Source: Heliocidaris tuberculata
Lineage: Eukaryota; Echinodermata; Echinoidea; Camarodonta; Echinometridae
Direction of reading: 5' to 3'
DNA: 64,000 nt
NCBI GenBank assembly: GCA_025618425.1
Contig: CM046846.1
Coordinates: forward strand, 430,778-494,777
Below, one piece after another: positions 21,283 through 32,650 of this stretch (position 1 is its first letter; every line of letters starts with the position of its first letter). The translations under genes were made by a program, and so were the position numbers. Below the pieces are notes generated by a model. It was not told where the DNA came from. It searched no databases and saw nothing but the letters and a program-made list of their open reading frames with translations.

Positions 21283-21560
21283 TTGTGTGTTGTTGTTCTT
21301 TCTTTTAAATTTGCTCAAGGCAAGGAACTTTTTTTATCTTCTTTGGGCCCCATCTTCCTCTATCTCTCCCCTTCTCTCCATATCCCTCCCAACTTCTCCA
21401 ACCAACACAATTTCTCCTTCTCTCTCTATGTGTCCACACCTGTATTCAATCTTTCTCTTTCTTCCCCTTTCTCCCATCCCCCCTCTCTCTTCCTTCCTAC
21501 CACCCTCCCTCACTCCCCTCCCCATTTTCCCCCATTCCCCTCGTTTTGCTTCAAACATCA
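21283..21560 (+). repeat. Pyrimidine-rich low-complexity tract
   Basis: Mostly C and T with CT and CCCT runs. The overlapping 131- to 181-codon frames here are Ser/Pro/Leu low complexity and not a protein. Confidence 0.85.
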
Positions 21561-22234
21561 ATTTTCAAAACATTTTAAAACAGCTGTATGTCAGATTCAA
21601 CCACATGAGTACGATTAAAAATTGTTAAACAGAACTTTTATTAACACCATAGTATTTTAATAAACTACAGCATCAAATGGGCTTAATATACAAAGACTTT
21701 CGTCAAGGTGGGAAATTTTATTCTTCTCTTCCATTTTAAACCTTTTAAAAGATAAAAGGAATTTAATCCCTTTTACCATTAAATAAGCATACTCCCTTTT
21801 TAAAAATGGTGGTACAATAACATTCAAGTGTCAGTAACTTCCCCAGGAATGCTTTCTTGTGCTCTCACAATGGCTATTGCGTCCAAATGACGTAGCTCTG
21901 GCAGCAGCAGTACAAGACATCACTCTTGAGTGTCATTAACGGATTACTGAACGATCCCCGTTAAAAGTTTGCTGTCATACAGGAGCTAGGAGGAGTGATT
22001 TATTGTGTATTCATCACCATGCATAAAAGTTCATTGTACACATTAAAATCCATGTGTAACCCATCCACTTTATCCCTTGTTTTCATGACTGAGCCTGGTA
22101 AAGTGGTAGCCCACAAGTTGCATCGGAAGGTCTCTACTCGGCGACGCCTGTGTGATGCATATTTTTCAAAATATGTTCAGAGGGGGGATGATATTCTAGG
22201 TGACTTTTCGGGTTCTTGGTGCTAACTTTCCAAG
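21561..22234. other. Low-copy stretch
   Basis: The 76-codon frame at 21995-22225 has no recognised domain. Nothing else seen. Confidence 0.45.
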
Positions 22235-23063
22235 AGAGTGCGAGTCAGAAAAAAACTTTATACTTTTGTAATTGCCTATTGTTTCATGAGTGAGTTGTGA
22301 ATATGGACGTATTTGATATGTACTTGTAGAGTATGGTCCCCCGTTTCTTTTGGTACCATTTTATTGGGATGATATTTCACAGTTGGCTGCACAGAGGTCG
22401 ATTAAGGTAACTGAGTCATAACCCACTTGCGCCAATTTCAAACCAGTTGTTTTTCTAATAAGGAATCCATGGACTGACCAATTTTTACAACTGGAATGTT
22501 AATAAGAGCACAGTTTTTAAGTCAAGATGGGTCAGGCTTGTCCAAGGGATATTTCAAGAATCAAATCACTCTATTCCTGATGATTTGGGGCCTAAACTCT
22601 TTCCAAGAGGTTCTTCCTGACATATAGCTTTACATATCTGGCATCTTGCAATAAGACCTCCATGCTTCCCCAAAAATGTTTCTCTCATGGGTGAAGCTTG
22701 GTTTTGTTGTGATGATTCGATCACCGCCCATCATATCTGGCAGTATGCAACACATGGTCATACTTAATTGAAAAGAATCCATAAAATTTAACCTTAACAT
22801 GATTTGATAGAACAATTTTGATAGAAAAAAACACTCTTTCTTGCTTCTCAGTTGCTGCAAGCGGGTTTCGACCAAGTTATCTAAATTGGCCTTTGTGCAG
22901 CCAACCATGAAATACCATTCCATGAATATCATATGAATATCATCAAAAGAAGCATGGGTAAATACTCTACAAGTACATATCACATAGCTTCATATTTACA
23001 ACTCACTCTTAATACAAAGGCAATTACAAAAGTGTAAAGTGTACATTTTTTCTTGACTCACTC
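22235..23063. mobile_element. Large, old foldback element (~830 bp)
   Basis: The left arm (about 22235-22450) and the inverse of the right arm (about 22860-23063) share cttttgtaattgcct, gagtgagttgt, tgatatgtacttgtagagta, tggctgcaca and acccgcttgc-like blocks with moderate divergence. The centre is single copy. The 117-codon minus frame at 22630-22983 covers the right arm and centre and has no known domain. Confidence 0.75.
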
Positions 23064-23216
23064 TGTAGAGCACTCTTATCCACCATGAAAAGTGCTCAAG
23101 GCACTCTAATATCACCTTGAATTTTAGCTAGACTAGTGCTTGTTCATGAATATTCATAACTGTGATGTCAAGTGCAAGTCAGGATTCACTATTTCAATGC
23201 AATGATTTTAGCAAAT

Positions 23217-23296
23217 TTAACCCCTTGAGTACCTAATTCTCTAATTCCTATAGGCTTTATACAGGGGCCACCCGGTTCCTGTAGGCAATAGGCTAA
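23217..23296. repeat. PAL75 copy 3
   Basis: ttaaccccttgagtacctaa, ttcctataggctttatacag, ccacccggttcctgtaggca and ataggctaag. This is the fullest copy and a useful reference. Confidence 0.75.
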
Positions 23297-24956
23297 GACA
23301 CCTTTCCAACCCATCATGTAGTGCAGCATACCATCACACAAAATAAAAATGACACTCGGCAGTGAGTTTACAACCAAGATCCTAATATCACATAAAACTC
23401 ATTAACTCATTTTGCTAAAATTGTTTGAGGGGAAACTAAAAATAAAAGGAAATATGGGAAGTTCTGCCATAAGAAGTTAAACTTGGAATGCATGCTCATG
23501 ACCAAGTTTTTGACCATACCAAATATGTCACTGTACCAGACCTGAAACTTCTTTTAAAAATCCTTTTGGCACTTACTTAACAATCAATACATTTTTATAC
23601 ACCCTCCAGGCTAAAATATGATACATCAAAAGTTCTGCATACAGAGGGAGAAAATTCTTTTTATCCTCCAGTAGAAGAGAGACTTCATGAAAAAAGGACA
23701 TGCTTCTTCTTCATAACCTTTTTTTTTTTTTTGCATTCCATCAAGACCACCGAGGGTATCAAATTCACAGTGCCGGGTTACCCGATCAATTTTCTCTTCT
23801 CCTACTCCGATGAAGATAAATAATTCAGCACTATGAGATGACCAGAAGTGCAGGATATGATATCATTCATGTATACTATATGAATGGCAGAGATCGATGG
23901 GTGTAGATTGGGTTCCTCGAGCGCAACTACTTGGCCCATTTATCTTCAAAGTTGGAAGGTGAACCCCCGTTACAGAATGGTCCTTCAGTGGACGTGGTAT
24001 AGGCTTTAGGGTAAGTGCATGTCGAAGATGAAGTACTTGTCGATAAGATTAGTAGTAAAAACCTGTTCGTCTATATACATCCACATGCCTTCAAAAAAAA
24101 CATCCCCCAATCACCTTGACACAGCCTCCATTAGGTTCCATGTGAATACTCAAACTTTTGTCCCTACAAGAAGTTCTGAAGATTTTGCAGAAGAAGCTTC
24201 TTATAAAAGTTTGGAAAATCATCAACCTATTTCCAGTCACATCAAGATACTAAATATATCATTTGGAAAAAACATTAACCCGCTTTGAGTCAGATTAATG
24301 TGCTCTTTCCAGTTTAGTCAGCGATTTCATGCATCAGAATGTTCCTTAATGCCTCCGTTAATGTTCATGAGTTACATGACTGAACATCAAAGCAGCATGG
24401 GAACTGACATAATGGCATCATAAATTCTTCAATATACTTCATTCAAAAGCTTCTACCTCTCAATATTTTAGTTACTCATTATCGATACATTATGACACAG
24501 TCCCATATGGAGTAAATCATGTATGGGCATACATTTCTACCTCAGGCGGGGTTTCACTGGTTGAGTCTTGCATGTATAATCATTTATCAAACAAGCAACA
24601 TCTGGCTTAAAGATCTTCCAAATATGCGATTCCCTGGAGTATAATTAAAATGTACTTGCACCAATGCACACAAAGGTCATCCTGGCATATCTCTATGGCG
24701 CACTTCTCCTGTACAATCCACTATCAATTAACCAGCTCATGTCAATTATATGTTATCATTTCAACGCATTAATCATTTCTATCATAAATGGCATAAATGA
24801 TTTCCTAATCACCAAGACATCTCATATTACAAAACAACAGGAGTCCTATGCCATAAGACATATTCATGACATATATTAAAGAGATTATGCCCCTCAATTA
24901 AGTTTGCAGGGATGGGACTAAGCTATCATTATGCAGACCTGAAACTTCAGCTAAAT
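23297..24956. other. Low-copy stretch, no gene
   Basis: Poly-T at 23720-23733. A GC-richer patch (23740-24010) is flanked by AT-rich DNA. The frames at 24019-24288 and 24664-24879 show no domains. Confidence 0.45.
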
Positions 24957-24980
24957 CTACGCTAGAGCTAAAACTTCATA

Positions 24981-25140
24981 GAATAATAATAATAATAATG
25001 ATAATGATAATAATAATGATAATAATGATAATAATAATAATAATAATGATAATAATGATAATAATAACAATAAAAAAAAAAAATAATAATAATAATAATG
25101 ACAATAATAATGATATAATAATAATAATAATAATAATAAT

Positions 25141-25215
<75 letters not shown>

Positions 25216-25262
25216 AATAATAATAATAATAATAACAATAATAATAATGATAAATAATTGAA
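24981..25262 (+). repeat. (AAT)n / (GAT)n compound microsatellite
   Basis: Over 250 bp of AAT units with GAT, AAC and AAA interruptions, including a run of about 12 GAT units near 25178-25215 and a poly-A at 25071-25083. It is the 3' tail of the LINE on the minus strand. Iso/Met and Leu/Ser-rich frames on it are false. Confidence 0.95.
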
Positions 25263-25266
25263 TAAA

Positions 25267-25566
25267 TTAATTGAATATGTCAATTGAAGATGCATACCTA
25301 ATTGAGGGAGGGAGATCATTCCAAAGTTTGGGTGCAGCACTAACAAAAGCACGGTCTCCTAGGGTAATCTTTGTCTTACACAACGGATAGCTAAGGAGCA
25401 TGGTATCACGGGAATTACGAAGTCTGTAAGACTGGGATGTTAACCTTAATGTCAGGAGTTTACTGAGATAGATGGGGGCCAAGCCGTGAAGTGCCTTATA
25501 GGTAATAAGAAGCAGCTTAAATTTAATTCTCTGATGTACCAGAAACCAATGCAGATCATAAAGCAA
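25267..25566 (-). pseudogene. Reverse transcriptase C-terminal fragment (CR1/L2-like LINE ORF2)
   Basis: About 99 residues. The signature order is LHW near the start, then RIKFKLLLITYKALHGLAP, a YLSKLL segment, a SYRLR segment and GDRAFVSAAPKLWNDLPP, followed by a stop. These motifs are typical of the region after the RT domain in CR1/L2/Jockey-group LINE ORF2 proteins. The RT catalytic motifs and the endonuclease are absent, so this is a dead 3' fragment of an original ~1000-residue protein. The frame is intact across the fragment, suggesting a fairly recent insertion. Confidence 0.85.
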
Positions 25567-26607
25567 AGGACTAACATGTGAAATTTAGATGAGCAACTAA
25601 CGCAATCTATTATCTTTAGATGTCTTTGCTTTTAAAAAGTAATGTTAAAAAAAACAGTTGATCATTGCTGTATTAATTGAAGGTCCAGCCACATCAAGAG
25701 CACAGCTGTCATTCATTGACATTCATTAAAGACAAGGCAAATAATTTGATTACATCATTCTATTCTATTTTTATTCATCCTTGGCTAGAAGCAGACATTT
25801 CTTTTCAAATAATGTCATCCTATCTCTCTCAATGGTTCATCACAAACGTGTGTCTTTGAACTTTATTTTCTCTTCATATTCTGCTGAAAGATAAATTTTG
25901 AAGAATTAAAAAAAAAGGAGATAAAATTTTGACTTTTATATTGGATATGAAAATGTTTTAAGTATTTAAATCACAAAATAATTAAATAATAATAATGATA
26001 ATGGAACAAGATATTAAAGTGACAGCATACAACTGATACTATTTATGAGTTTTTCTTATACATGGCATTGTCTCCCCCCCCCTTCTTTCATTTTGTTCTT
26101 CTTACCTACTTCTTTGTTTCACTAACTTCACATTTTTTCTCAACTTCTCCATCTTCTTTTGTACCTTCCTTCCTTGAATTGTTCTTCTTCCATTTCTTTA
26201 AACTGCTTTCCTTATCGTTTTGACTATGAACAGTCCTCTCTACATGTAGTTTTGATACCAACCCTTTCAGTGGGCCGGTTTGAACACCCAAATTCTAATA
26301 CTGAATCTTACAATTTAGGACTACGAAAATCTTGCCTTGATTCTAGCTTCTGGGTTTAAGAGAATTGGACCCATCCCGCAGCTTACTAATAGCTTAGAAG
26401 CCTTCTAGAACAGGTGCCTAAGATTTCAAGTCTGGTTTTCCTCATGATTCTGCATAGAAGGTCTATTTTCTACCAGAGTTACCCCATTCTGTAACAGTCT
26501 AAACAGCTGCTGTATATATTAGCATCAAACAAAAAACGATTACAAAAAAAAAACAAGCAGAGAGTATGGAAGGAGTGGTCCTCAGCCTTTTCAATACAGG
26601 TATAATG
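25567..26607. other. Low-copy stretch
   Basis: No gene or family seen. A C run lies at 26075-26082, an A run near 26544, and an AATAAT run near 25984. Confidence 0.45.
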
Positions 26608-26960
26608 TTTAGATATTGGCAAGACATTATTCAAATATGCCACTCTTTACCCAGGGAAGAAATGGAGACCTAGACCCCATCGCATAAAACTTACCATTAA
26701 CGGTAATTTTGCCATCAATGGTAATTCCCATGGAAACCTTGATTTTGACTGGCTGTTGAGTGATGTTACCATGGTAGTTACCACTGATAGCAGAGTTACC
26801 ATTAATAATAAGTTTTATGCAACGGGGCCCTGGTGGGGTGCTAAGAGCCAATGTTAAAAACTTTGCCAAATGTTTCTCAAGTGCCATATGCTCGGAAAGT
26901 GGAGATGGTGCACACACTGTGTGCATGCAAAACTTCCATGGCCAGGATAATAATAACTCT
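26608..26960 (+). mobile_element. SINE-like copy S2, interrupted by a foldback
   Basis: Left part tattggcaagacattattcaa, cactctttacccaggga, agaaatggagacc resembles S1. The right part gtggagatggtgcacacactg matches S1 exactly over that phrase. Between them lies the palindrome 26674-26830. Confidence 0.55.
26674..26830. mobile_element. FB140-related foldback with divergent arms
   Basis: Ends accccatcgcataaaactta and, inverted, gccccgttgcataaaactta. Arms carry repeated ttaccattaa / ggtaatt modules. The ends resemble FB140 copies with cataaaact starts but the conserved FB140 core is absent, so this is a related subfamily at most. Confidence 0.7.
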
Positions 26961-27302
26961 TTAGAAGTGAGAGCTTTGAAATACATCACCAACATTTTTA
27001 GATGTTGTACATTTCATGATTTCATATTTCAAAATTCATCAGCTTAAGATGTGGAGCAACTCCTTTTTTTTTAAGATCAACATCATTCCTCTCAATATTG
27101 TGATCAGTATTGTCACTGCCACTCTTATCATCAATATTACTATTAGGTACACACATATGACTACATGGTTTCAAAAACTTACTTTTTATTCACTGATTAC
27201 ATGAATTAAGTGTTATCAGGGTAAGATATGAAACAACTAATTTTTAATTACCTTTCATATGAATCAAAATTGCCATAGCAACAAAACACAGAGTGATGCA
27301 TT

Positions 27303-27912
27303 TTAAAGACCAAGTCGACACTAGTATCAAGTTGATTTGAATTAATAGAGTAAAATTAAGCATAACAGTGAAAATTTTATTGAAATCGGATGTAAAATGT
27401 GAAAGTTATGGCATTTTGAAGTTTTGCATTATTTCTTGAAACAGTGATATGCATAACATGGGCAGTATGCAAATGAGTGAACCGATGATGTGACACACTT
27501 ACTTTTTCTTATGTATTTTATTATATGAAATATAAATATATATTTCAATTTTTTGCTTCAATAATGTAAAACATGGCTAGACTTCTTATGGAACATGTAA
27601 AATCATCATTATTGTAACTTATTTTGATACAAGGGAGAGATTTTTTACTATCAAATCCATAAAAATTGAAATATTTGAAATTTCATATAATAAGATATGT
27701 AAGGAAAAGTGAGTATGTGACATCATCGGTTCACTCATTTGCATACCGCCCATGTTATGCATATCACTGTTTCATGAAATAATGCAAAACTTCAAAATGC
27801 TGTAACTTTCTTATTTTACATCCGATTTCAGTGAAATTTTCACTGTTATGCTTGTTTAATTTTACTCTAATTATTCAAATCAACTTGATATTAGTGTGGA
27901 CTTGGCCTTTAA
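27303..27912. mobile_element. TTAA foldback element, 610 bp
   Basis: TTAA flanks at 27303-27306 and 27909-27912. Left end agaccaagtcgacactagta; the right end inverted reads aggccaagtccacactaata. Pairing extends far inward: atgcataacatgggc mirrors gcccatgttatgcat, and gtatgcaaatgagtgaac mirrors gttcactcatttgcatac. Each arm has an octamer-type ATGCAAAT site (27467-27474; inverse at 27737-27744). Confidence 0.9.
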
Positions 27913-28829
27913 GATGTGGATGTAACATACAGTATAAGCTGCTTCTCAATAATAAAATGGAGTCAAGTTCAAAATTGAACCAGTGATGAATTGTATTTTA
28001 TTGAAAAACAATCTATTATGTATCTGCTTAACTTAACCGAAGAAGATAGCATGATTGTCAAAACTAATTCCTCAATCGTAACTTTAATTCCCCATGTCTC
28101 CGCAAACATCCTAACAAGCTGATGACAGGGTATGGGCAGGCTACGTGCAGCCCATCGCATGCCACGGCGGCTGCCAAATCCTACTTGACGACAGTAACCA
28201 ACACCCCAACCATGCTCTCTCCACTGCAAGAACCAGACGATAATCACTCATGCATGACCATGCAGTCACAAGGCGTCGGGGCAAAGGTCGACAGGTATTC
28301 AAGCACCCACTCTAGAATAAATTTGGTTCTGCAAACGGTATGGGACCCCCAAATTCAATGTTTGGCCTGGCTCAACTCACTTTTTCAGCAAAAGTGAGTG
28401 GAGGCATTTAAAGGTGGTGGCAGGGTGGAATGTGAATCAAGCCAGTAATATCGACTTGAAATGCAGGGCATGTACCTCTATGACGAAGAAAAGGGAATCG
28501 GTTGTGCCTAGCATCCTAAGAGAGTGAATTCAAATAGGTTATATGACCACTTCATATTCCGAGATCAAATCAAAAATTATTACAGCTTTTGTTGCTCTTT
28601 TGTCTATTTATCAAGATCCCCTTAGATATCATGAACAAACTCTTTCCAGGCTTTGGCTGACTCACTGAACAAACACTGAACTGTCACAGTAGACTTCTGT
28701 CATATATACAGTTTATATGTACTATGTACATTGTACCATATACTCCGAACATTGTAGAATATTCGGGTTTTGATCCACAGCAGATAAAGAGTTAAAGTAG
28801 ATTACTTTTTCATACCATTTTTTTCTCAT
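27913..28829. other. Low-copy stretch with GC-richer patch 28090-28300
   Basis: Two opposing frames (28122-28397 plus, 27969-28247 minus) overlap on the GC-richer patch, without recognised domains. Conserved non-coding DNA is as likely as an exon. Confidence 0.45.
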
Positions 28830-29143
28830 TAGTGGGTTTGATCCCCGGCACGGCACTTATGTCCTTGAGCAAGGCATTTTATCTACATTGCTCCTCTCCA
28901 CCCAGGTGTTAAATGGGTACCCGGTAGGATGCGAAAGTCACTGTGGATGGATCAGCATTGTGAGTGTCTGCAAAAAGCCGCCTGGCTGGAATACTCTCCA
29001 TCGAGTGGAGAAGGTGCATACATTGTGTGTGGGCAAGCAATGAATCCGATGACTGGGGTAATAATATGTCTGTACAGCACTTAGAGACAGTGTAGATGCA
29101 TAAGGTGCTATATAAATCCAGAATATTATTATTATTAATACAG
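28830..29143 (+). mobile_element. SINE copy S3 with tRNA-like B box and ATT tail
   Basis: Begins with gtgggtttgatccccggca, which fits a Pol III B-box (GGTTCGAATCC-like). It continues with a ccttgagcaaggcatttt block, ctccacccaggtgttaaatgggtaccc, gtggagaaggtgcatacattg, gatgactggggtaa, cacttagagacagtg and gctatataaatccag, then a TATTATTATTATT tail. The A-box half of the head is not evident, so it is 5'-truncated or decayed. Confidence 0.75.
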
Positions 29144-29207
29144 ATGAGACAAGCAAATGAATAAGAATTCATAATTTGTCTGAAAATGTGGGCAGAACTA
29201 AGAGAGC

Positions 29208-29292
29208 TCTAAGAGCCAGAGAGGGGGGGGGGGGGGGTACACTCATACGTTGTAACACAGTTAATTCGCTTCCGGCTCTTCAAAACAATATT
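29208..29292. repeat. PAL80 copy 7 carrying a poly-G expansion
   Basis: The arm pair aagagccagag / cttccggctctt is retained. In the left arm the usual AGAAGGG stretch has become a run of 15 Gs (29223-29237), which breaks the stem. Confidence 0.75.
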
Positions 29293-29769
29293 ATGTGAAT
29301 TCAAAGCTCTCCACTAAATACACATGTTATTATGGAGGAGTTGTAAGGTACGCTCTGATCAATGTGGAATTGACATATAGATATTCACTTGAAAGGTGTG
29401 CATTTCGGGCATGCTAAGTGAAATTTCAACATAAGTGTTTGAAGTATGTGAGCATGTCTCCCCTTACAAGATATATGGTAATTGTCTTCACTGGCAGATT
29501 TTAGAGTGCATGCACCACCATGCCTTCTGTTAGCATTTCTCCTCTCTAAAGCCCCATTCTTGCAAGCTTTTTCATGCAGTTTTGCTTAAAGAGAGCTATG
29601 GAAAAAAGAATAACTGAACACTCGAGATTCTTTCATCATCAGAAAAGTCCCAATAAAAGACTATGATTTTAAAGTATTACCATATTACTGAATTTTGAGA
29701 CTGAATGTGAAAGATATATTTGCAAGAATACCCTACTAGATCACAGAGTCTACTTAATTCTTCACCTTT
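29293..29769. other. Low-copy stretch
   Basis: No gene or family member recognised. Confidence 0.5.
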
Positions 29770-29853
29770 ATATCATCTGTTTGGAGCCAGAAGGGCATTA
29801 AGTCCCATCATTTGTACAGAGTTAATGCCTTCTAGCCCCAAACAGACGATATC
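29770..29853. repeat. PAL80 copy 8
   Basis: tatcatctgtttggagccag on the left, ccccaaacagacgatatc on the right; loop tcccatcatttgtacagag matches copies 1 and 6. Confidence 0.9.
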
Positions 29854-31214
29854 TTTTGATTTAAAAAAAAAAAGGAGGAATATGCTTTTGGGGACTACAT
29901 TTCAAAGACTCAAGTGTATACACAGGGCAACAAAACCCAGCAGACGTTTTACATATCACCAGGGCACCACTTAAGGATCCATCACATCAGGTATTCCCCC
30001 CACCAGGCGTGTCATCAATCAACAGAACCTAGTACTAGTCTCACTGGCGTACGAATATCACAACCACGACCCGCTCGGCCAATTATCACCTGATTGTTTT
30101 GCGAGACAACATTTCCCCCTGACACCATCACCTCTCCCCTATTCCAATCGAGACTCGGCAAAGTTTCTTGTATTTCCGCGAACGTCTTTGAGTGGTTTCT
30201 ATAAACGACCGTTAGCTAGTCATAGGCAATCACCATCATGATCATCACGAAGAGAGTGTGAGAGAATGCAAGTTGTCGCCACCACAGAGTGATCATTGTT
30301 TGTTGATCTTTCTGGTTAGCTTGTACTCTACAATAAATGTTTGGGTCATTGCAAACCATTAGGAAATAAACATGGGAATAACTCTGCTCATTAATGGACA
30401 TTAAAGGGCTGGTATATACTTATCTAGAATTTTAGACAATAGCTCATATTATGATAATGAAATTTTGCACAATTCACAATTTCATAGTTATGAAAGATAT
30501 GAAAGTACAATAAAGATAACCAAAATCATTAATAAGAGGTCGATACACGATACAAATATCATCTGAAATAATGTTTCCCCATTTAATTTTCGGGGGGGGG
30601 GGGGGGGGGGGCGGCGGGTATATGTTGTAACCATCTACACCTGCAAATAATCATCAAGCAAAAATATAACATACCGTTGTCAGTTTCTTGACTAATTCTC
30701 TGATTGAAAAAAAGGAACTCATCTTCACCACCTGGTTATCAATGTTATAAACTGAATCCAAAACAATGCTTAGAGCAATATTTGACATGGACATGCCAGT
30801 AACCACAGCCAAGGCAATTTGGGCCATCTCTCAGCTGCGTGGAAACCAGATCTCCTCGCTACCGACAAACACATTGATGATACAATTCATCAAGGCATAG
30901 TGGTGATTTGTTACATCTTCATTCCGCTAAGAAATGGTCTCGCAGCTCGCCAATTGAATGTTATTCAGGATCGTCAAACATTTTGTGATGCTCTTTGAAA
31001 GAAACTCGACGACAGACTTCAGGAAAGATTGATGAAGACACATCAGGTTTTGATTGGGTTTTGAGGAAGGTATTAGGCTTCGGCAAGACAGACATTTTTT
31101 TTTTCAAGTTTAGCTTGCCATTTCGTTGAAAACTTATAGAGTCCTGTCTGGAACAAACTACTTTTCCTGTAAATAAAAAAGACTAGTGACTCTGAAATTT
31201 AAAAAAAAATTGTC
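29854..31214. other. Low-copy stretch with a poly-G run
   Basis: A GC-richer patch at 30000-30230 is ORF-poor. A poly-G tract of about 20 lies at 30592-30611, followed by cggcggg. No gene recognised. Confidence 0.5.
30592..30611 (+). repeat. Poly-G run (~20 G)
   Basis: Uninterrupted G run followed by cggcggg; potential G-quadruplex. Confidence 0.9.
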
Positions 31215-31440
31215 TCTACGTAATGCTTGTGTCTCAAACCTCACTGCAATACTGGGTTCAAATCCCTGCCACAATACTAATGTCTTTTAGCAAGATTTTT
31301 AATCTGCATGTGCCACTCTCAACCCAGGTGAAGTAAATGGGTACCGGGAAGGAAGAAATTCCTTGAATGATTGAGCACCTTATCATGGTGATTAGTTTAA
31401 TGTGGGGGTAATGATATGAATCCAGGGCCCTCGTGAACAA
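31215..31440 (+). mobile_element. SINE-like copy S4 with B box
   Basis: ctgggttcaaatccctgcca (31252-31271) fits a Pol III B box, and is followed by atgtcttttagcaagattttt, ctcaacccaggtgaagtaaatgggtacc, as in S3. The 3' half is divergent, with ggggtaatgatatgaatccag. No clear A box. Confidence 0.6.
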
Positions 31441-31483
31441 CAGTATTATTACTGATGAGGCTACCCTGGGTAAATAAGATACG

Positions 31484-31535
<52 letters not shown>

Positions 31536-31549
31536 TATCATCATCATCA
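31484..31549 (+). repeat. (ATC)n microsatellite
   Basis: About 22 ATC units with one ATT interruption. Poly-His and poly-Asp frames at 31258-31694 come from it. Confidence 0.95.
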
Positions 31550-32269
31550 CAAAGACCACACATCGTACACTGTATTGACAGTGCATTGGGAAGACATTTC
31601 ACTCTCAATATGTGACATGTCAGGAGGAATATATGGTATGATTAAAGTCAAGTGGAACAAACGTCACATCGTATGGACAGCAAAAGATTATTAAAACCAA
31701 ATCATATCGGGTTATAAAAGGACATACAAATATGGCCCACGGCAATCGTCTACAAAGATATTTCAAGGAAACAAATTTGCCAGATAGTAAATTCTATTCT
31801 AACTTTATTTCCTATTCGTATCATGTAAACACTGTAGTGTTTGCATGCTTTTGGATAGATACATGTTACAGCAAGCACTCTCAAATTAGATAACAATGAA
31901 ATATTCAAAGGCAGGAAGTCTCACTCTAACGTCTGTTCCACTTAACTTTAATCATCCATAAATAAAGATGACAGCTATGAATCTCAACTGTAAAGTACAT
32001 TCTAAAGCAATCAGAATCATGAGTTAAACTTGATGATATCAGCTCATCAATCTTCAAAAGGTTTTGGCGCTCATGCCGTGTTCCTAAACAGAATGTTCTT
32101 GCTCTGTTCATATCATTAATGTCAACTCCAACTCGGATTCAATCCGTCATATTCATTAAAGAGCAAAGAGTAATCGGTTCTCGCTAGAGGAGCTTCCCAT
32201 ACTAAGTAATCAATCCATAACAAACATACACTCATCTTGTATTCAGAGAATATTCGACCCTTGGAATGA
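31550..32269. other. Low-copy stretch
   Basis: A phrase of the form tgattaaagtcaagtggaac (31639) recurs in inverse near 31934-31955 (gttccacttaactttaatca), an inverted pair of about 20 bp roughly 290 bp apart. Nothing else recognised. Confidence 0.5.
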
Positions 32270-32650
32270 TTAAAGATAAAGTAGAAGTTCTGGTCATGCG
32301 ATTACATTGTGAAAGAAACTGTCTCAAAGCAATTGGGAAAGGTTGATTATGTCTACCTAAGAATTAGTGTATACTGTGAGGTTTGGAATCATCAAAATGA
32401 TAAGAAATTAATCCAATCTCGCTGAAAAGCACATGCAATGCACAAGGAAATGGTTACATGGGACTGCACACACATGTGGAATGAATGTTGGGCCCAAATT
32501 CTTAAGCTATTTCTCGTCATTTATCAAATATAAGGGCATTTAAAAAGCAGTCCTTCTCAGGGGATTTCTACTCTGATGTTCTTCCAAAATGACATAAAAT
32601 GAATGAGAAAGCTCAAAAACAAATTTTCTTCCGGTAATACAAAATTCAAT
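32270..32650 (-). mobile_element. TTAA-C MITE copy 5, inverted
   Basis: TTAA at 32270-32273, then agataaagtagaagttctgg, tgcgattacattgtgaaaga and the usual inverted blocks. The far end (tcttccggtaatacaaaattcaa) is decayed and no clear TTAA remains there. Confidence 0.8.

Larger units (their letters stand above)
24957..25566 (-). mobile_element. 5'-truncated non-LTR retrotransposon, 3' end with (TTA)n tail
   Basis: Reading on the minus strand, an RT C-terminal coding remnant (25566 to 25267) runs into a stop codon (attcaattaa) and then a long TTA/TTAT microsatellite (25262 to 24981). 5' truncation and a simple-repeat tail are what target-primed reverse transcription leaves behind. The CR1/L2-like group is my best family guess from the protein. 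Confidence 0.8.

Noticed and set aside
21083..21628. 181-codon plus-strand ORF
   Set aside because: It lies on a duplicated CT-rich tract; its Ser/Pro/Leu content reflects low complexity.
24957..25352. 131-codon Leu/Ser-rich minus ORF
   Set aside because: Made by the (TTA)n LINE tail; it overlaps the RT remnant in a different frame.
28830..28860. Intact tRNA gene
   Set aside because: Only a B-box-like segment is present, with no A box or cloverleaf; part of a SINE.
31258..31694. Poly-Asp and poly-His ORFs
   Set aside because: Made by an (ATC)n microsatellite.
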